Positions 8,667 through 16,706 of a stretch of DNA of 64,000 nt are shown here, piece by piece. The notes below the pieces were generated by a model. That model was given only the letters and a program-made list of their open reading frames with translations, made no database searches and was not told where the DNA came from. Position 1 is the first letter of the stretch. The number at the start of each line of letters is the position of its first letter. This stretch comes from Brachybacterium muris. Lineage in GTDB: Bacteria > Actinomycetota > Actinomycetes > Actinomycetales > Dermabacteraceae. Position numbers and translations under genes: made by a program. Where the stretch lies: positions 372,001 to 436,000 of the forward strand of contig NZ_JAFBCB010000001.1 in the NCBI RefSeq assembly GCF_016907455.1, in the 5' to 3' direction.

Positions 8667-9070
8667 GCAGCTTCGTCGTCGACCTCACCGACCCCACCCC
8701 GCCCTACGAGCAGATCCGCCGCGCGATCCTGGACCAGGTCGCCACCGGGGTGCTCGCCACCGGCGACAGGCTCCCCGCCATCCGGGCGCTCGCCGGCGAC
8801 CTGGGGCTCGCCCCCGGCACCGTGGCCCGCGCCTACAAGGAGCTGGAGGAGGCGGGGGTCCTGATCACCCGCCGCGGGGCCGGCACCCGCATCGCCGAGG
8901 GCGCCCCGGTCGCTCAGTTCAACGAGGACCTGCAGCGCCTGGCCGAGACGATGGTGGACGCCGCCCGCACCCAGAGCTTCGGCGACGAGGCGATCCTGGA
9001 GGCGGTGCGTCGGGCCCTGCGGTCCCGGCCGGAGTCCCCGCGCCAGGCGCCCGCTGGGAACGGTCGCTAG
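8663..9070 (+). CDS. GntR-family regulator, YtrA subfamily
   Basis: 135 aa. The N-terminal winged helix starts PPYEQIRRAILDQVATGVL, with LPAIRALAGDLGLAPGTVARAY as the helix-turn-helix and the wing GVLITRRGAGTRIA. A short C-terminal helical tail (about 55 residues) replaces a ligand-binding domain, which is diagnostic of the YtrA subfamily. Overlaps the membrane-protein gene by 4 nt. Expected to repress its own operon, perhaps through the inverted repeat at 7501-7518. Confidence 0.9.
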   Translation: MSSFVVDLTDPTPPYEQIRRAILDQVATGVLATGDRLPAIRALAGDLGLAPGTVARAYKELEEAGVLITRRGAGTRIAEGAPVAQFNEDLQRLAETMVDAARTQSFGDEAILEAVRRALRSRPESPRQAPAGNGR

Positions 9071-9090
9071 GCAGGACGGCCCACCTCGAC

Positions 9091-9657
9091 GTGATCCGCC
9101 TGGATCGACTGGGCCTCCAGCACGCAGCCCCGATCCTCGACGGGCAGGACGACCTCCTGACCGCCGAGGTCTTCGGCGTCCGCTGGAGGGCCGACGCGCT
9201 GGCGGCGTTCCTGGACCGGGCCACCCGGTGGCAGGCCGACGGACCACTGCGCGAGTACGCCGCAGTGGACGACGGCTCGGGTGCCATCCGGGGTGCCGGA
9301 GCAGGCGGCGCAGGTCCAGCCGCGACGCACGGAGGGCGGGACCCCGGCGGGGAGCTCATCGGCGGGGGAGGACTGCACCTGGTGGGCGCGGGCCTGGAGC
9401 GCGGCCAGGCGGCGCTGACCTACTGGGTGCTGTCACCCCACCGCGGCCAGGGGTACGGCATCGCCATCGCCGCAGCGCTCACGGACCTTGCTCGCGAGGA
9501 ACCGCGCATCACCCAGCTGGTGCTCCGGATCGCCCCGCACAACGTCGCCTCCGCGGCCGTGGCCCGCAGCCTCGGTGCCACCCCCACCGCAACCACCGAA
9601 CGCCACCCCGCCGACGCCAGCCGCTCGGTGGACCGCTGGACGCTGCCGCTGCGCTGA
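9091..9657 (+). CDS. GNAT-family N-acetyltransferase (RimJ/RimL-like)
   Basis: 188 aa from GTG 9091. It has the RimJ/RimL-type layout: an acceptor-side half with LERGQAALTYWVLSPHRGQG, then the acetyl-CoA-binding loop HRGQGYGIAIAAAL, and a C-terminal ASAAVARSLGATPTAT motif. It probably acetylates a protein N-terminus or small amine; the substrate is unknown. An insert of about 30 Gly/Ala-rich residues (near residues 64-90) interrupts the middle and looks like a low-complexity loop. No clear Shine-Dalgarno sequence. The stop codon lies inside a 51-bp-period duplication. Confidence 0.8.
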   Translation: MIRLDRLGLQHAAPILDGQDDLLTAEVFGVRWRADALAAFLDRATRWQADGPLREYAAVDDGSGAIRGAGAGGAGPAATHGGRDPGGELIGGGGLHLVGAGLERGQAALTYWVLSPHRGQGYGIAIAAALTDLAREEPRITQLVLRIAPHNVASAAVARSLGATPTATTERHPADASRSVDRWTLPLR

Positions 9658-9714
9658 GTTGCCGGACGCCCCGCTCTGCTGAGTCGCTGGACGCCGCCGC
9701 TGCGCTGAGTTGCC
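9635..9714 (+). repeat. 51-bp-period duplication spanning the GNAT stop codon
   Basis: A 29-nt block at 9635-9663 recurs at 9686-9714 with one mismatch. The first copy encodes the final residues and TGA of the GNAT gene; the second repeats the same TGA in noncoding DNA just before pheA. A partial third motif (GCTCTGCTGAG) lies between them. Confidence 0.8.
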
Positions 9715-9734
9715 CGGCACTAGACTCACCGCTC

Positions 9735-10706
9735 ATGCGGTACGGATTCCTCGGCCCCGAGACCACCTTCACCCACCAGGCACTCCTGCAGGCCCTCGCA
9801 GAGACGCCCGAGGAGTTCGCCGGCACCGAACCGGAACTGGTGCCCTTCGCCTCCGTGGCCACCGCCACCACCGACCTGCTGGCCGGGGACATCGACGCCC
9901 TGATGGCCCCCATCGAGAACTCCGTGGAAGGCGGGGTCTCCGGCACCCTCGACGTGCTGGCCGCCACCGAGTCCATCACCATCGTCGCCGAGCAGGTCGT
10001 CCCCATCACCTTCGTGCTCGCCGCCCGCACCGCGATGGACCTGGCCGAGGTCACCACCGTCTCCTCCCACCCCCACGCCCAGGCGCAGGTGCAGGGCTGG
10101 CTGCGCACGAACCTGCCCGAGGCGAACGTCGCCGCATCGTCCTCGACCGCTGCCGCAGCGCGAGACCTCGCCGCGGTCAGCGAGCAGGAGGCCGCCGGTC
10201 GTGCCGCCGTGTGCTCGCCGCTTGCCGCCCAGCACTTCGGGCTCCAAGTCCTCGCCGAGGGCATCGAGGACTTCGAGGGCGCGCAGACCCGATTCGTGCT
10301 GGTCACCCGCGAGGGCCGGATCCCCGCCCGCACCGGGGCCGACAAGACCACGCTGGTGGTGCAGCTTCCCCACAACCGCTCCGGCGCACTGCTGGAGATG
10401 CTGGAGATGTTCAGCGCCAACGGGGTGAACCTCTCCCGCATCGAGTCCCGCCCCATCGGGGACTTCCTGGGCCGGTACTCCTTCTCCATCGACGCGGAGG
10501 GCCACATCGAGGACCGCCGGGTGGCCGCCGCCCTGCGCGCCCTGCACCGCGTGTGCCCGGTGGTGCACTACCTGGGCTCCTACCCGCGGGTGGACGGGCA
10601 GCGCCCCGAGTTCCGCGAGGACTACGGCGACGACGCCTACGACCAGGCCCGCGACTGGGTCGAGAGCCTCACCTCGATGGTCACCCGCCCAGACGGGAAC
10701 CGCTGA
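9735..10706 (+). CDS. pheA: Prephenate dehydratase
   Basis: 323 aa monofunctional enzyme converting prephenate to phenylpyruvate in phenylalanine synthesis. The PDT domain opens MRYGFLGPETTFTHQAL and contains ALMAPIENSVEGGVSGTLD and the catalytic TRF in GAQTRFVLVT. The C-terminal ACT domain (residues about 205-280) has ANGVNLSRIESRP, the phenylalanine-binding ESRP motif for feedback inhibition. Start ATG 9735: TAGACT at 9721-9726 lies 8 nt upstream with no Shine-Dalgarno sequence, so leaderless translation is likely. It is followed by a hairpin terminator shared with the converging kinase gene. Length is typical of actinobacterial PheA. Confidence 0.95.
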   Translation: MRYGFLGPETTFTHQALLQALAETPEEFAGTEPELVPFASVATATTDLLAGDIDALMAPIENSVEGGVSGTLDVLAATESITIVAEQVVPITFVLAARTAMDLAEVTTVSSHPHAQAQVQGWLRTNLPEANVAASSSTAAAARDLAAVSEQEAAGRAAVCSPLAAQHFGLQVLAEGIEDFEGAQTRFVLVTREGRIPARTGADKTTLVVQLPHNRSGALLEMLEMFSANGVNLSRIESRPIGDFLGRYSFSIDAEGHIEDRRVAAALRALHRVCPVVHYLGSYPRVDGQRPEFREDYGDDAYDQARDWVESLTSMVTRPDGNR

Positions 10707-10755
10707 CCGCACGTAACGGCTCGCCCCAGAACGCGCACGCCACTCATCAACGACG

Positions 10756-10791
10756 GAGCCGCCCGCTGCGCAGGTGCGCAACGGGCGGCTC
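10756..10791. terminator. Bidirectional terminator between pheA and the lipid kinase
   Basis: Stem GAGCCGCCCG (10756-10765) with CGGGCGGCTC (10782-10791), loop 16 nt containing a second small GCGC pairing. It sits between convergent genes. Confidence 0.75.
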
Positions 10792-10808
10792 GATCCGTCA
10801 AAGGATGT

Positions 10809-12155
10809 TCAGTCCCGGGTGGGGTCGGTGCTCACCGGCACCCGCAGGTGCAGCACGCCCGGATCCACCTCGGCGATCAGGTGGGTGGCCTCCACGTCCG
10901 TGTCGCCGTCCAGCTGCACCATCTGTGGCTTAATGGTGGCGACCCTGATGGACGTGGTGTGGTACGCGTGGAGCGTGGACAGACGCGGCCCACGGCTGAG
11001 GCGACGCCTCGGCGCCAGGTTCGGGTTCACGATCTGGGTGACCACCTGGCTGAAGCCCGCGGCGCCGCGCCATCCGGCCACCAGCACCTCGAGGCGGCCG
11101 TTGTCGATCGCGGCATCCGGCATCAGGGTGATACCGCCAGGCAGCTTGCCCACGTTGCCCAGCAGCACGGTGCGGGCCTTATGCGGGTAGCGGGAGCCGT
11201 CGGGCAGGTACACCACGATGTCGATGGAGCGGCCCAGGATGGACTTCACCCCGCCGAACACGTAGGCGATCCAGCCTATGCGCTTCTTCATCTCTTCACC
11301 GGTGTTCCTGATCATCTCGGCATCGGCCCCGAAGCCGGCGATCACCAGGAACACCTGGCGTCTGGCGGACTGGGCCTCGGCGAGGGAGGAGCCCACGCGC
11401 AGCCAGCCCACGTCGGCCTTGCGATCCTGGCCGGTGAGGATCGCGATCATCGCGGAGGCCGGGTCGGCCAGCGGGATTCCGACGTTGCGGGCCAACAGGT
11501 TGCCGGTGCCGGCGGGGATGATCGACATCAGGGTGTCGGTGCCAGCCAGTTCGGAGGCGACCATGCGCACGGTGCCGTCGCCGCCGGCGGCCACCACCAG
11601 GTCCGCGCCCTCGGTGATGGCCTGGCGGGCCATGCCCCGGCCCGGGTCCTCCACGGTGGTCTCGTAGAACACCACCTCGGCCCCCTCGATCCGCTCGATC
11701 ACCTCGGTGATGCGCTGCTTGAAGGAGTCCTGGTCGGCGAACTTGGAGGGGTTCAGCACGATCGCTACCTTCTCCAGCCGTTTGCCGGTCCCGGTCTCCC
11801 GATGCTGAGGGTCCTCCTCGGTGGCCTCGTCCTCGAAGGAGTCGTCCGGTGCACCGAAGTCACCGGCCACCGGGTGGGCGTGCTCGTCGGCCCCGGCGCC
11901 GTCATGCCGGGTGGAAGGGGCGGAGGCGGCGCCGTCGCGCGAGCTGTGGTCGGTCCCGGTGTCGCCGCGCGAGGCGCCGCCGGTGCGTGCCTGCCGGGCG
12001 ATGCCGCCACGGGTCGCTCCGCGCACCTCGTCGCGCAGGGCGGCGATGTCCCGTCGGTGCTGGGCCTGACGCGCCAGCACCACCCCGAGCATCACCAGGC
12101 CGACGAGGGCCGCGATCACGAGGGCGATGCCGAGCACTAGTGAAGTCTGATCCAT
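10809..12155 (-). CDS. Membrane-anchored diacylglycerol/sphingosine-type lipid kinase
   Basis: 448 aa. An N-terminal helix (residues about 5-27) is followed by a charged disordered stretch, then the DAGK catalytic domain: [23 protein letters not shown] (nucleotide-binding GGDGT) and [13 protein letters not shown]. The C-terminal half has the LCB5/DgkB beta-sandwich fold. It phosphorylates a membrane lipid, probably diacylglycerol, at the cytoplasmic face. I choose ATG 12155 over ATG 12185 because TATCCT (12162-12167) ends exactly 6 nt before it, the leaderless pattern seen across this window. It also places the membrane helix at the extreme N-terminus. Divergent from serS, with a gap of about 107 bp. 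Confidence 0.88.
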   Translation of the reverse strand: MDQTSLVLGIALVIAALVGLVMLGVVLARQAQHRRDIAALRDEVRGATRGGIARQARTGGASRGDTGTDHSSRDGAASAPSTRHDGAGADEHAHPVAGDFGAPDDSFEDEATEEDPQHRETGTGKRLEKVAIVLNPSKFADQDSFKQRITEVIERIEGAEVVFYETTVEDPGRGMARQAITEGADLVVAAGGDGTVRMVASELAGTDTLMSIIPAGTGNLLARNVGIPLADPASAMIAILTGQDRKADVGWLRVGSSLAEAQSARRQVFLVIAGFGADAEMIRNTGEEMKKRIGWIAYVFGGVKSILGRSIDIVVYLPDGSRYPHKARTVLLGNVGKLPGGITLMPDAAIDNGRLEVLVAGWRGAAGFSQVVTQIVNPNLAPRRRLSRGPRLSTLHAYHTTSIRVATIKPQMVQLDGDTDVEATHLIAEVDPGVLHLRVPVSTDPTRD

Positions 12156-12262
12156 GTGCTCAGGATAGGCGCGGTTCCCGATCATCGCCCCGGAGGGACG
12201 CTACCGCTCGACTCGCACCAGCGGCGGCCCGACTCCGCACAAGGCACGGGTACGCTGGAGCG

Positions 12263-13525
12263 ATGATCGATCTGCGGCAGCTGCGCGAAAACCCCGACGT
12301 CGTCCGAGATGCCCAGCGGGCACGGAGGCGAGACCCCGGCGTCGTCGACGCCGTGCTGGAGGCCGACGCCCGCTGGCGCGAAGCCACTACCACCTTCGAG
12401 GCCAAGCGCGCCGAGCAGAAGAGCTTCGGCAAGAAGGTGGCCCAGGCCAAGGGCGAGCAGAAGCAGGAACTGCTGGCGCAGGTCAAGGGCCTGGCCGCCG
12501 AGGTCAAGCAGCTCGAGGCCGCCACCGCCGAGGCGTCCGTGGCGCGCGACGAGCTGCTGCGCTCCATCCCGAACATCTCCGAGGGCGCACCCGAGGGTCT
12601 CGAGGAGGACTTCGAGGTGCGCGAGCTGGTGGGCGAGCCGCGCCAGTTCGACTTCCCGGTCAGGGACCACCTGGAGATCGCCGAGGGCCTGCGCGCGATC
12701 GACATGGCCCGTGGCGCGAAGGTCTCCGGTGCCCGCTTCTACTTCCTCACCGGCGTGGGCGCCCAGCTGGAACTGGCGATCCTGAACTCCGCGATCGACC
12801 AGGCCACCAAGGCCGGCTTCACCCCGATGATCACTCCCACCCTGGTGCTGCCGGAGGCCATGGAGGGCACCGGCTTCCTGGGCGAGCACGCTGACGAGGT
12901 GTACCACCTGGACAAGGGCGACGACCTCTACCTGGTGGGCACCAGCGAGGTGGCCCTGGCCGGGTACCACGCCGGGGAGGTGCTGGACCTCTCGGACGGT
13001 CCGCTGCGCTACGCCGGATGGAGCGCCTGCTACCGCCGCGAGGCCGGCAGCTACGGCAAGGACACCCGCGGCATCATCCGCGTGCACCAGTTCCACAAGG
13101 TGGAGATGTTCTCCTATTGCCGCGTGGAGGACTCCTATGAGGAGCACGAGCGGCTGCTGGACTGGGAGCGGGAGATGATGGCGCGCATCGACGTGCCCTA
13201 CCGCATCATCGACACCGCCGCCGGTGACCTAGGCACCTCCGCCGCCCGCAAGTTCGACTGCGAGGCGTGGATGCCCAGCCAGGGGACGTACCGCGAGCTC
13301 ACTTCCACCTCGAACACCACCCAGTTCCAGGCGCGACGGCTGAATATCCGCGAGCGCACCGAGGACGGGCTGCGCCCCGTCGCGACCCTCAACGGCACCC
13401 TCGGCACCACCCGCTTCATCGCAGCGATCCTGGAGAACCACCAGCAGCCCGACGGCTCCGTGGTGGTCCCCGAGGGCCTGCGCCCCTACCTGGGCGGACG
13501 TGAGGTCTTCGAGGTCATCGCCTGA
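12263..13525 (+). CDS. serS: Seryl-tRNA synthetase
   Basis: 420 aa class II synthetase charging tRNA-Ser, two of which are encoded in this window. It starts [14 protein letters not shown] with the long antiparallel coiled-coil tRNA-binding arm at about residues 30-105. Catalytic motifs: [10 protein letters not shown], motif 2 [16 protein letters not shown] with [10 protein letters not shown], and motif 3 [16 protein letters not shown]. Start ATG 12263 with TACGCT at 12251-12256, 6 nt upstream, so probably leaderless. The HAD gene starts inside the serS stop codon (TGATG). Confidence 0.97.
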   Translation: MIDLRQLRENPDVVRDAQRARRRDPGVVDAVLEADARWREATTTFEAKRAEQKSFGKKVAQAKGEQKQELLAQVKGLAAEVKQLEAATAEASVARDELLRSIPNISEGAPEGLEEDFEVRELVGEPRQFDFPVRDHLEIAEGLRAIDMARGAKVSGARFYFLTGVGAQLELAILNSAIDQATKAGFTPMITPTLVLPEAMEGTGFLGEHADEVYHLDKGDDLYLVGTSEVALAGYHAGEVLDLSDGPLRYAGWSACYRREAGSYGKDTRGIIRVHQFHKVEMFSYCRVEDSYEEHERLLDWEREMMARIDVPYRIIDTAAGDLGTSAARKFDCEAWMPSQGTYRELTSTSNTTQFQARRLNIRERTEDGLRPVATLNGTLGTTRFIAAILENHQQPDGSVVVPEGLRPYLGGREVFEVIA

Positions 13526-14499
13526 TGCCCCGCCCTCTGCGCTCGCTCCTGCGCGCCCTGTGTCACCACCGGTTCACCCGCCAGACAGACGCCCATGACA
13601 CGCTTCTCGACATGACCACCACCGACACCACCCCGACCCTTGAGCAGCGTGCCCGGCGCGAGGCCGACCGCGCCCGCATCTCCGGCGCCCTGGAGCACCT
13701 GGCCGGCAAGGACCTGATGATCGGTCTGGACGTGGACGGCACCCTGGTGGATCACGACGGCGCCATGACCGATCCCATGCGCGAGGCCCTCCAGCGGGCC
13801 GCTCAAGACCATCATGTGGTGATCGCCACCGGCCGTTCCATTGGCGCGACCCTGCCGATCGTGGAGGCCGCCGGCATCGAGCATGGTTACGCGGTGTGCT
13901 CCAACGGCGCGGTCACCGTCCAGATGGACCCGGGGCTGGAGGGCGGCCACCGGGTGATAAGCACCCGCGTGTTCCAGCCCGGCCATGCCCTGGCCACCCT
14001 GCGTGAGGTCGCCCCGGATGCCCACTACGCGGTGGAGATGGCCGACGGCTCCTTCCACGCCACCCCAGGCTTCCAGGACGCCAGTTTCGGGGTGCGCGCC
14101 ACCGAGACGAACCTAGACGACCTGATGGTGCTGGAGGCTGTGCGCGTGGTGGTCCACGTCCCGGACCTCACCCCGCAGGAGTTCTCCAAGGTGGTCGCCG
14201 AGTCCGGGGTGCACGGCGTGGAGTATGCGATCGGATGGACCGCCTGGCTGGACATGGCCGCCCCGGGCGTCTCCAAGGCCAGCGCACTGGAGGAGATCCG
14301 CGAGCGCCTAGGCATCGACCAGGGCAGCACCGTGGCCGTCGGTGACGGCTTCAACGACACCGAGATGCTTCAGTGGGCCGGCGTGGGCGTCGCCATGGGC
14401 CAGGCCCCACAGGGTGTCAAGGACGTGGCCGACACCGTCACCGCCTCGGTGTATGAGGACGGAACCGTGCTGGTGCTGGGTTCCCTCAGCGACGCCTGA
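13525..14499 (+). CDS. Cof-type HAD-IIB hydrolase
   Basis: 324 aa if ATG 13525, overlapping the serS stop, is used; ATG 13612 is an alternative, giving 295 aa and removing a basic leader of about 29 residues. HAD motif I is LDVDGTLVDHDG, motif II VVIATGRS, and motif IV VAVGDGFNDTEMLQWAG, with a C2B cap between them. It acts as a cytosolic phosphatase on a sugar phosphate or nucleotide; the substrate cannot be predicted. The position directly behind serS implies co-transcription. It converges on the MDR reductase gene with only a 20-bp gap. Confidence 0.88.
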   Translation: MPRPLRSLLRALCHHRFTRQTDAHDTLLDMTTTDTTPTLEQRARREADRARISGALEHLAGKDLMIGLDVDGTLVDHDGAMTDPMREALQRAAQDHHVVIATGRSIGATLPIVEAAGIEHGYAVCSNGAVTVQMDPGLEGGHRVISTRVFQPGHALATLREVAPDAHYAVEMADGSFHATPGFQDASFGVRATETNLDDLMVLEAVRVVVHVPDLTPQEFSKVVAESGVHGVEYAIGWTAWLDMAAPGVSKASALEEIRERLGIDQGSTVAVGDGFNDTEMLQWAGVGVAMGQAPQGVKDVADTVTASVYEDGTVLVLGSLSDA

Positions 14500-14519
14500 G
14501 GAACTGCCTCATCGACTGC

Positions 14520-15530
14520 TCAGGCCGCTCGGGCTCCTGGCACCGGCCTCACTCGCAGCACCACCTTGCCCAGGTGCCCGCCCGCGCGCAGCACCGCGTG
14601 GGCATCAGCGGCCTGCTCCAGTGGGAACGGGGACCGGACGGGGATTCGCACGGTGCCGTCGGCCAGCCACGGCCACACCAGCTCCCTGGTGCGCTCCAGG
14701 ATCTCGCGCTTGTCCTCGGTGGGGCGTGAGCGCAGGGTCGTGCCGATCACCCGGGCCCGCTTGCCCATCAGCGCGCCGATGGGCAGCTCGCCCGTGGCAC
14801 CGCCCAGGGTGCCGATGATGATCAGCTGGCCGTGCTCGCGCAGCATCGCGACGTTGTCGGCCAGGGCCGGGCCGCCCACCACGTCGAGGATCACGTCGGC
14901 GCCGCCGGCCTCCTTCACCGCGGCCCGCAGATCGGTGGTGCGCCGGTTCCAGGCCAGCTCCGCGCCGAGCCCGCGCACCACCTCGATGGCCTCATCGGAG
15001 CCGACGGTGGTGAGAACCCGGGCACCGAGGGCGCGGGCGATCTGGATCGCGGCCGTGCCGATGCCGCCGGTGCCGCCTTGGATCAGCACCGTCTGTCCGG
15101 CCCGCAGCCCGGCCTCGGTCACCAGGTTGGAGACCACGGTGGCGCACACCTCCACCACTCCCGCGGCCTCCACCAGGTCCAATCCCTCCGGGACCGGGAG
15201 CAGCTGACCTTCCGGCACGGCCACCACCTCGGCGTAACCGCCTCCGGCCAGCAGCGCCACCACCGGCTCGCCGGTGTCGCGGCGGTGCCCGGAGACCTCC
15301 AGGCCGGGCAGGTCGGAGGCGCCAGGCGGAGGGGGATAGTGCCCGGCCACCTGCGCGAGGTCTGCCCGGTTCACACCGGCCGCCACCACGTCCACCAGCA
15401 CCTCACCGGGTGCGGGGACGGGCTGTGGCACCTCGGTGAACTGCATGCGATGGTCCTCGGTGATGGCGATGGCGCGCATCAGCGGCGCCTGATCCGGGAG
15501 GCCGGCCGTGGATGTCTCGGCGGCATTCAC
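14520..15530 (-). CDS. NAD(P)H:quinone oxidoreductase, zinc-independent MDR
   Basis: About 336 aa from GTG 15530, which overlaps the stop of the upstream MDR gene by 4 nt (GTGA). ATG 15479 is an alternative start at MRAIAITED and gives the usual family N-terminus. GroES-like domain with VDVVAAGVNRADLAQVAG and HYPPPPG, then the Rossmann fold GGTGGIGTAAIQIARALGARV binding NADPH. The structural-zinc cysteines are absent, as in the PIG3/TP53I3-like quinone reductase group. It forms an operon with the second MDR enzyme. Substrate unknown. Confidence 0.85.
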   Translation of the reverse strand: MNAAETSTAGLPDQAPLMRAIAITEDHRMQFTEVPQPVPAPGEVLVDVVAAGVNRADLAQVAGHYPPPPGASDLPGLEVSGHRRDTGEPVVALLAGGGYAEVVAVPEGQLLPVPEGLDLVEAAGVVEVCATVVSNLVTEAGLRAGQTVLIQGGTGGIGTAAIQIARALGARVLTTVGSDEAIEVVRGLGAELAWNRRTTDLRAAVKEAGGADVILDVVGGPALADNVAMLREHGQLIIIGTLGGATGELPIGALMGKRARVIGTTLRSRPTEDKREILERTRELVWPWLADGTVRIPVRSPFPLEQAADAHAVLRAGGHLGKVVLRVRPVPGARAA

Positions 15531-16516
15531 AGCGCCACGTCCACCACGGTGCGGCCCCGCACCTGACCGGCGAGGATCCTCGGCGCGTAGTCGATCACCT
15601 CGGACAGACCGATGGTGGTGGTCAGCCAGTCCAGCAGGTCCAGGTCCAGTTCGTCGGCCAGCGCGTCCCAGGCCCGCTGCCGCAGCGGCAGCGGGGCATC
15701 GACCGAGTTCACCCCGGCGAGCGTCACCTGCCGCAGGATGAACGGCAGCACCGTGGTGGGCAGGTCCGGGCCCTGGGCCAGGCCGTAGGCCGCCACGGTC
15801 CCGCCCCACCGGGTCTGCGCCAGCACGTTCGCCAGGGTCGTCGATCCGACCCCGTCGATGGCGCCTGCCCAGCGCTGTGACTGCAGGGGCTTGCCGGGCT
15901 CTGCGCCCACCTCGTCGCGGTCGATCAGTTCGGCGGCACCCAGCTGCCGCAGGTACTCCTCGTTCTCGGTGCCGCGACCGGTGGAGGCCACCACCCGGTA
16001 CCCGCGCGCCGCGAGCAGGGCGATCGCGATGGACCCCGCGCCGCCCGAAGCGCCGGTGACCAGCACGTCCCCGTCATCGGGCGCCAGGCCCGCGTCCTCC
16101 AGGCGCAGCACGGCAAGCATCGCGGTGAAGCCCGCGGTGCCGATCGCGGCGGCCCGCTCGGGTGAGAGCGTGGCCGGTAGGCGCACCAGCGCATCGGGAC
16201 GTACCCGGGCGCGAGTGGCGAAGCCGCCGTGGCGGGACTCGCCGATGCCGTCACCGTTGAGGATCACCAGGTCACCGGCATCCCAGGCATCGCCGCTCGA
16301 GGCGGTGACCCGGCCGATCAGGTCGATCCCGGGGATCAGCGGGAAGCTGCGGGCGATGCCCTTGCCGGCCACCGCCATGCCGTCCTTGTAGTTGTAGCTG
16401 GAGGTCAGCACGTCCAGCTCCACGGTGGCGCCCTCGGTGGCCTCCAGCAGGGCCGGGTCGGCGTCCTCGACCAGGCGGGGCTGGGCGCCCTTGGACTCGA
16501 TGATCACGGCGCGCAT
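15527..16516 (-). CDS. Acryloyl-CoA reductase/YhdH-type quinone oxidoreductase
   Basis: 329 aa. It starts MRAVIIESKG at ATG 16516 behind a good GAGAGGA ribosome site. The LTSSYNYKDGMAVAGKG segment and FPLIPGIDLIG are typical of the AcuI/YhdH branch of MDR enzymes. The nucleotide-binding loop is VTGASGGAGSIAIALLAARG. These NADPH-dependent enzymes reduce activated double bonds such as acrylyl-CoA or quinones. The stop overlaps the next MDR start (GTGA), so two related reductases are made together. Divergent from the cation ATPase across 190 bp. Confidence 0.87.
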   Translation of the reverse strand: MRAVIIESKGAQPRLVEDADPALLEATEGATVELDVLTSSYNYKDGMAVAGKGIARSFPLIPGIDLIGRVTASSGDAWDAGDLVILNGDGIGESRHGGFATRARVRPDALVRLPATLSPERAAAIGTAGFTAMLAVLRLEDAGLAPDDGDVLVTGASGGAGSIAIALLAARGYRVVASTGRGTENEEYLRQLGAAELIDRDEVGAEPGKPLQSQRWAGAIDGVGSTTLANVLAQTRWGGTVAAYGLAQGPDLPTTVLPFILRQVTLAGVNSVDAPLPLRQRAWDALADELDLDLLDWLTTTIGLSEVIDYAPRILAGQVRGRTVVDVAL

Positions 16517-16597
16517 GGCGGTCCTCTCCCTCGGGTGCTGGTCGCTCCAGCCTAGGCCTCGAGGGTCCCTGGCTGCTCGGCCACCGGTCGCACCACC

Positions 16598-16616
16598 CGT
16601 GCCCGAAAGGCACGGT
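16598..16616. promoter_or_regulatory. Small dyad in the AcuI-like/P-ATPase intergenic region
   Basis: CGTGCC-cgaaa-GGCACG lies midway between two divergent genes. It is a candidate operator or transcript hairpin; nothing else is recognisable in the 190 bp apart from GGAGG at 16687-16691 before the ATPase. Confidence 0.25.
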
Positions 16617-16706
16617 GCCGGATCCGGACCGATCGGTGCGTGATCCGAGGATCGTTCTCGCCGAAAGTCCTGGAAAAATCCAGCTCGGAGGCGGAAGCTG
16701 GACGTG

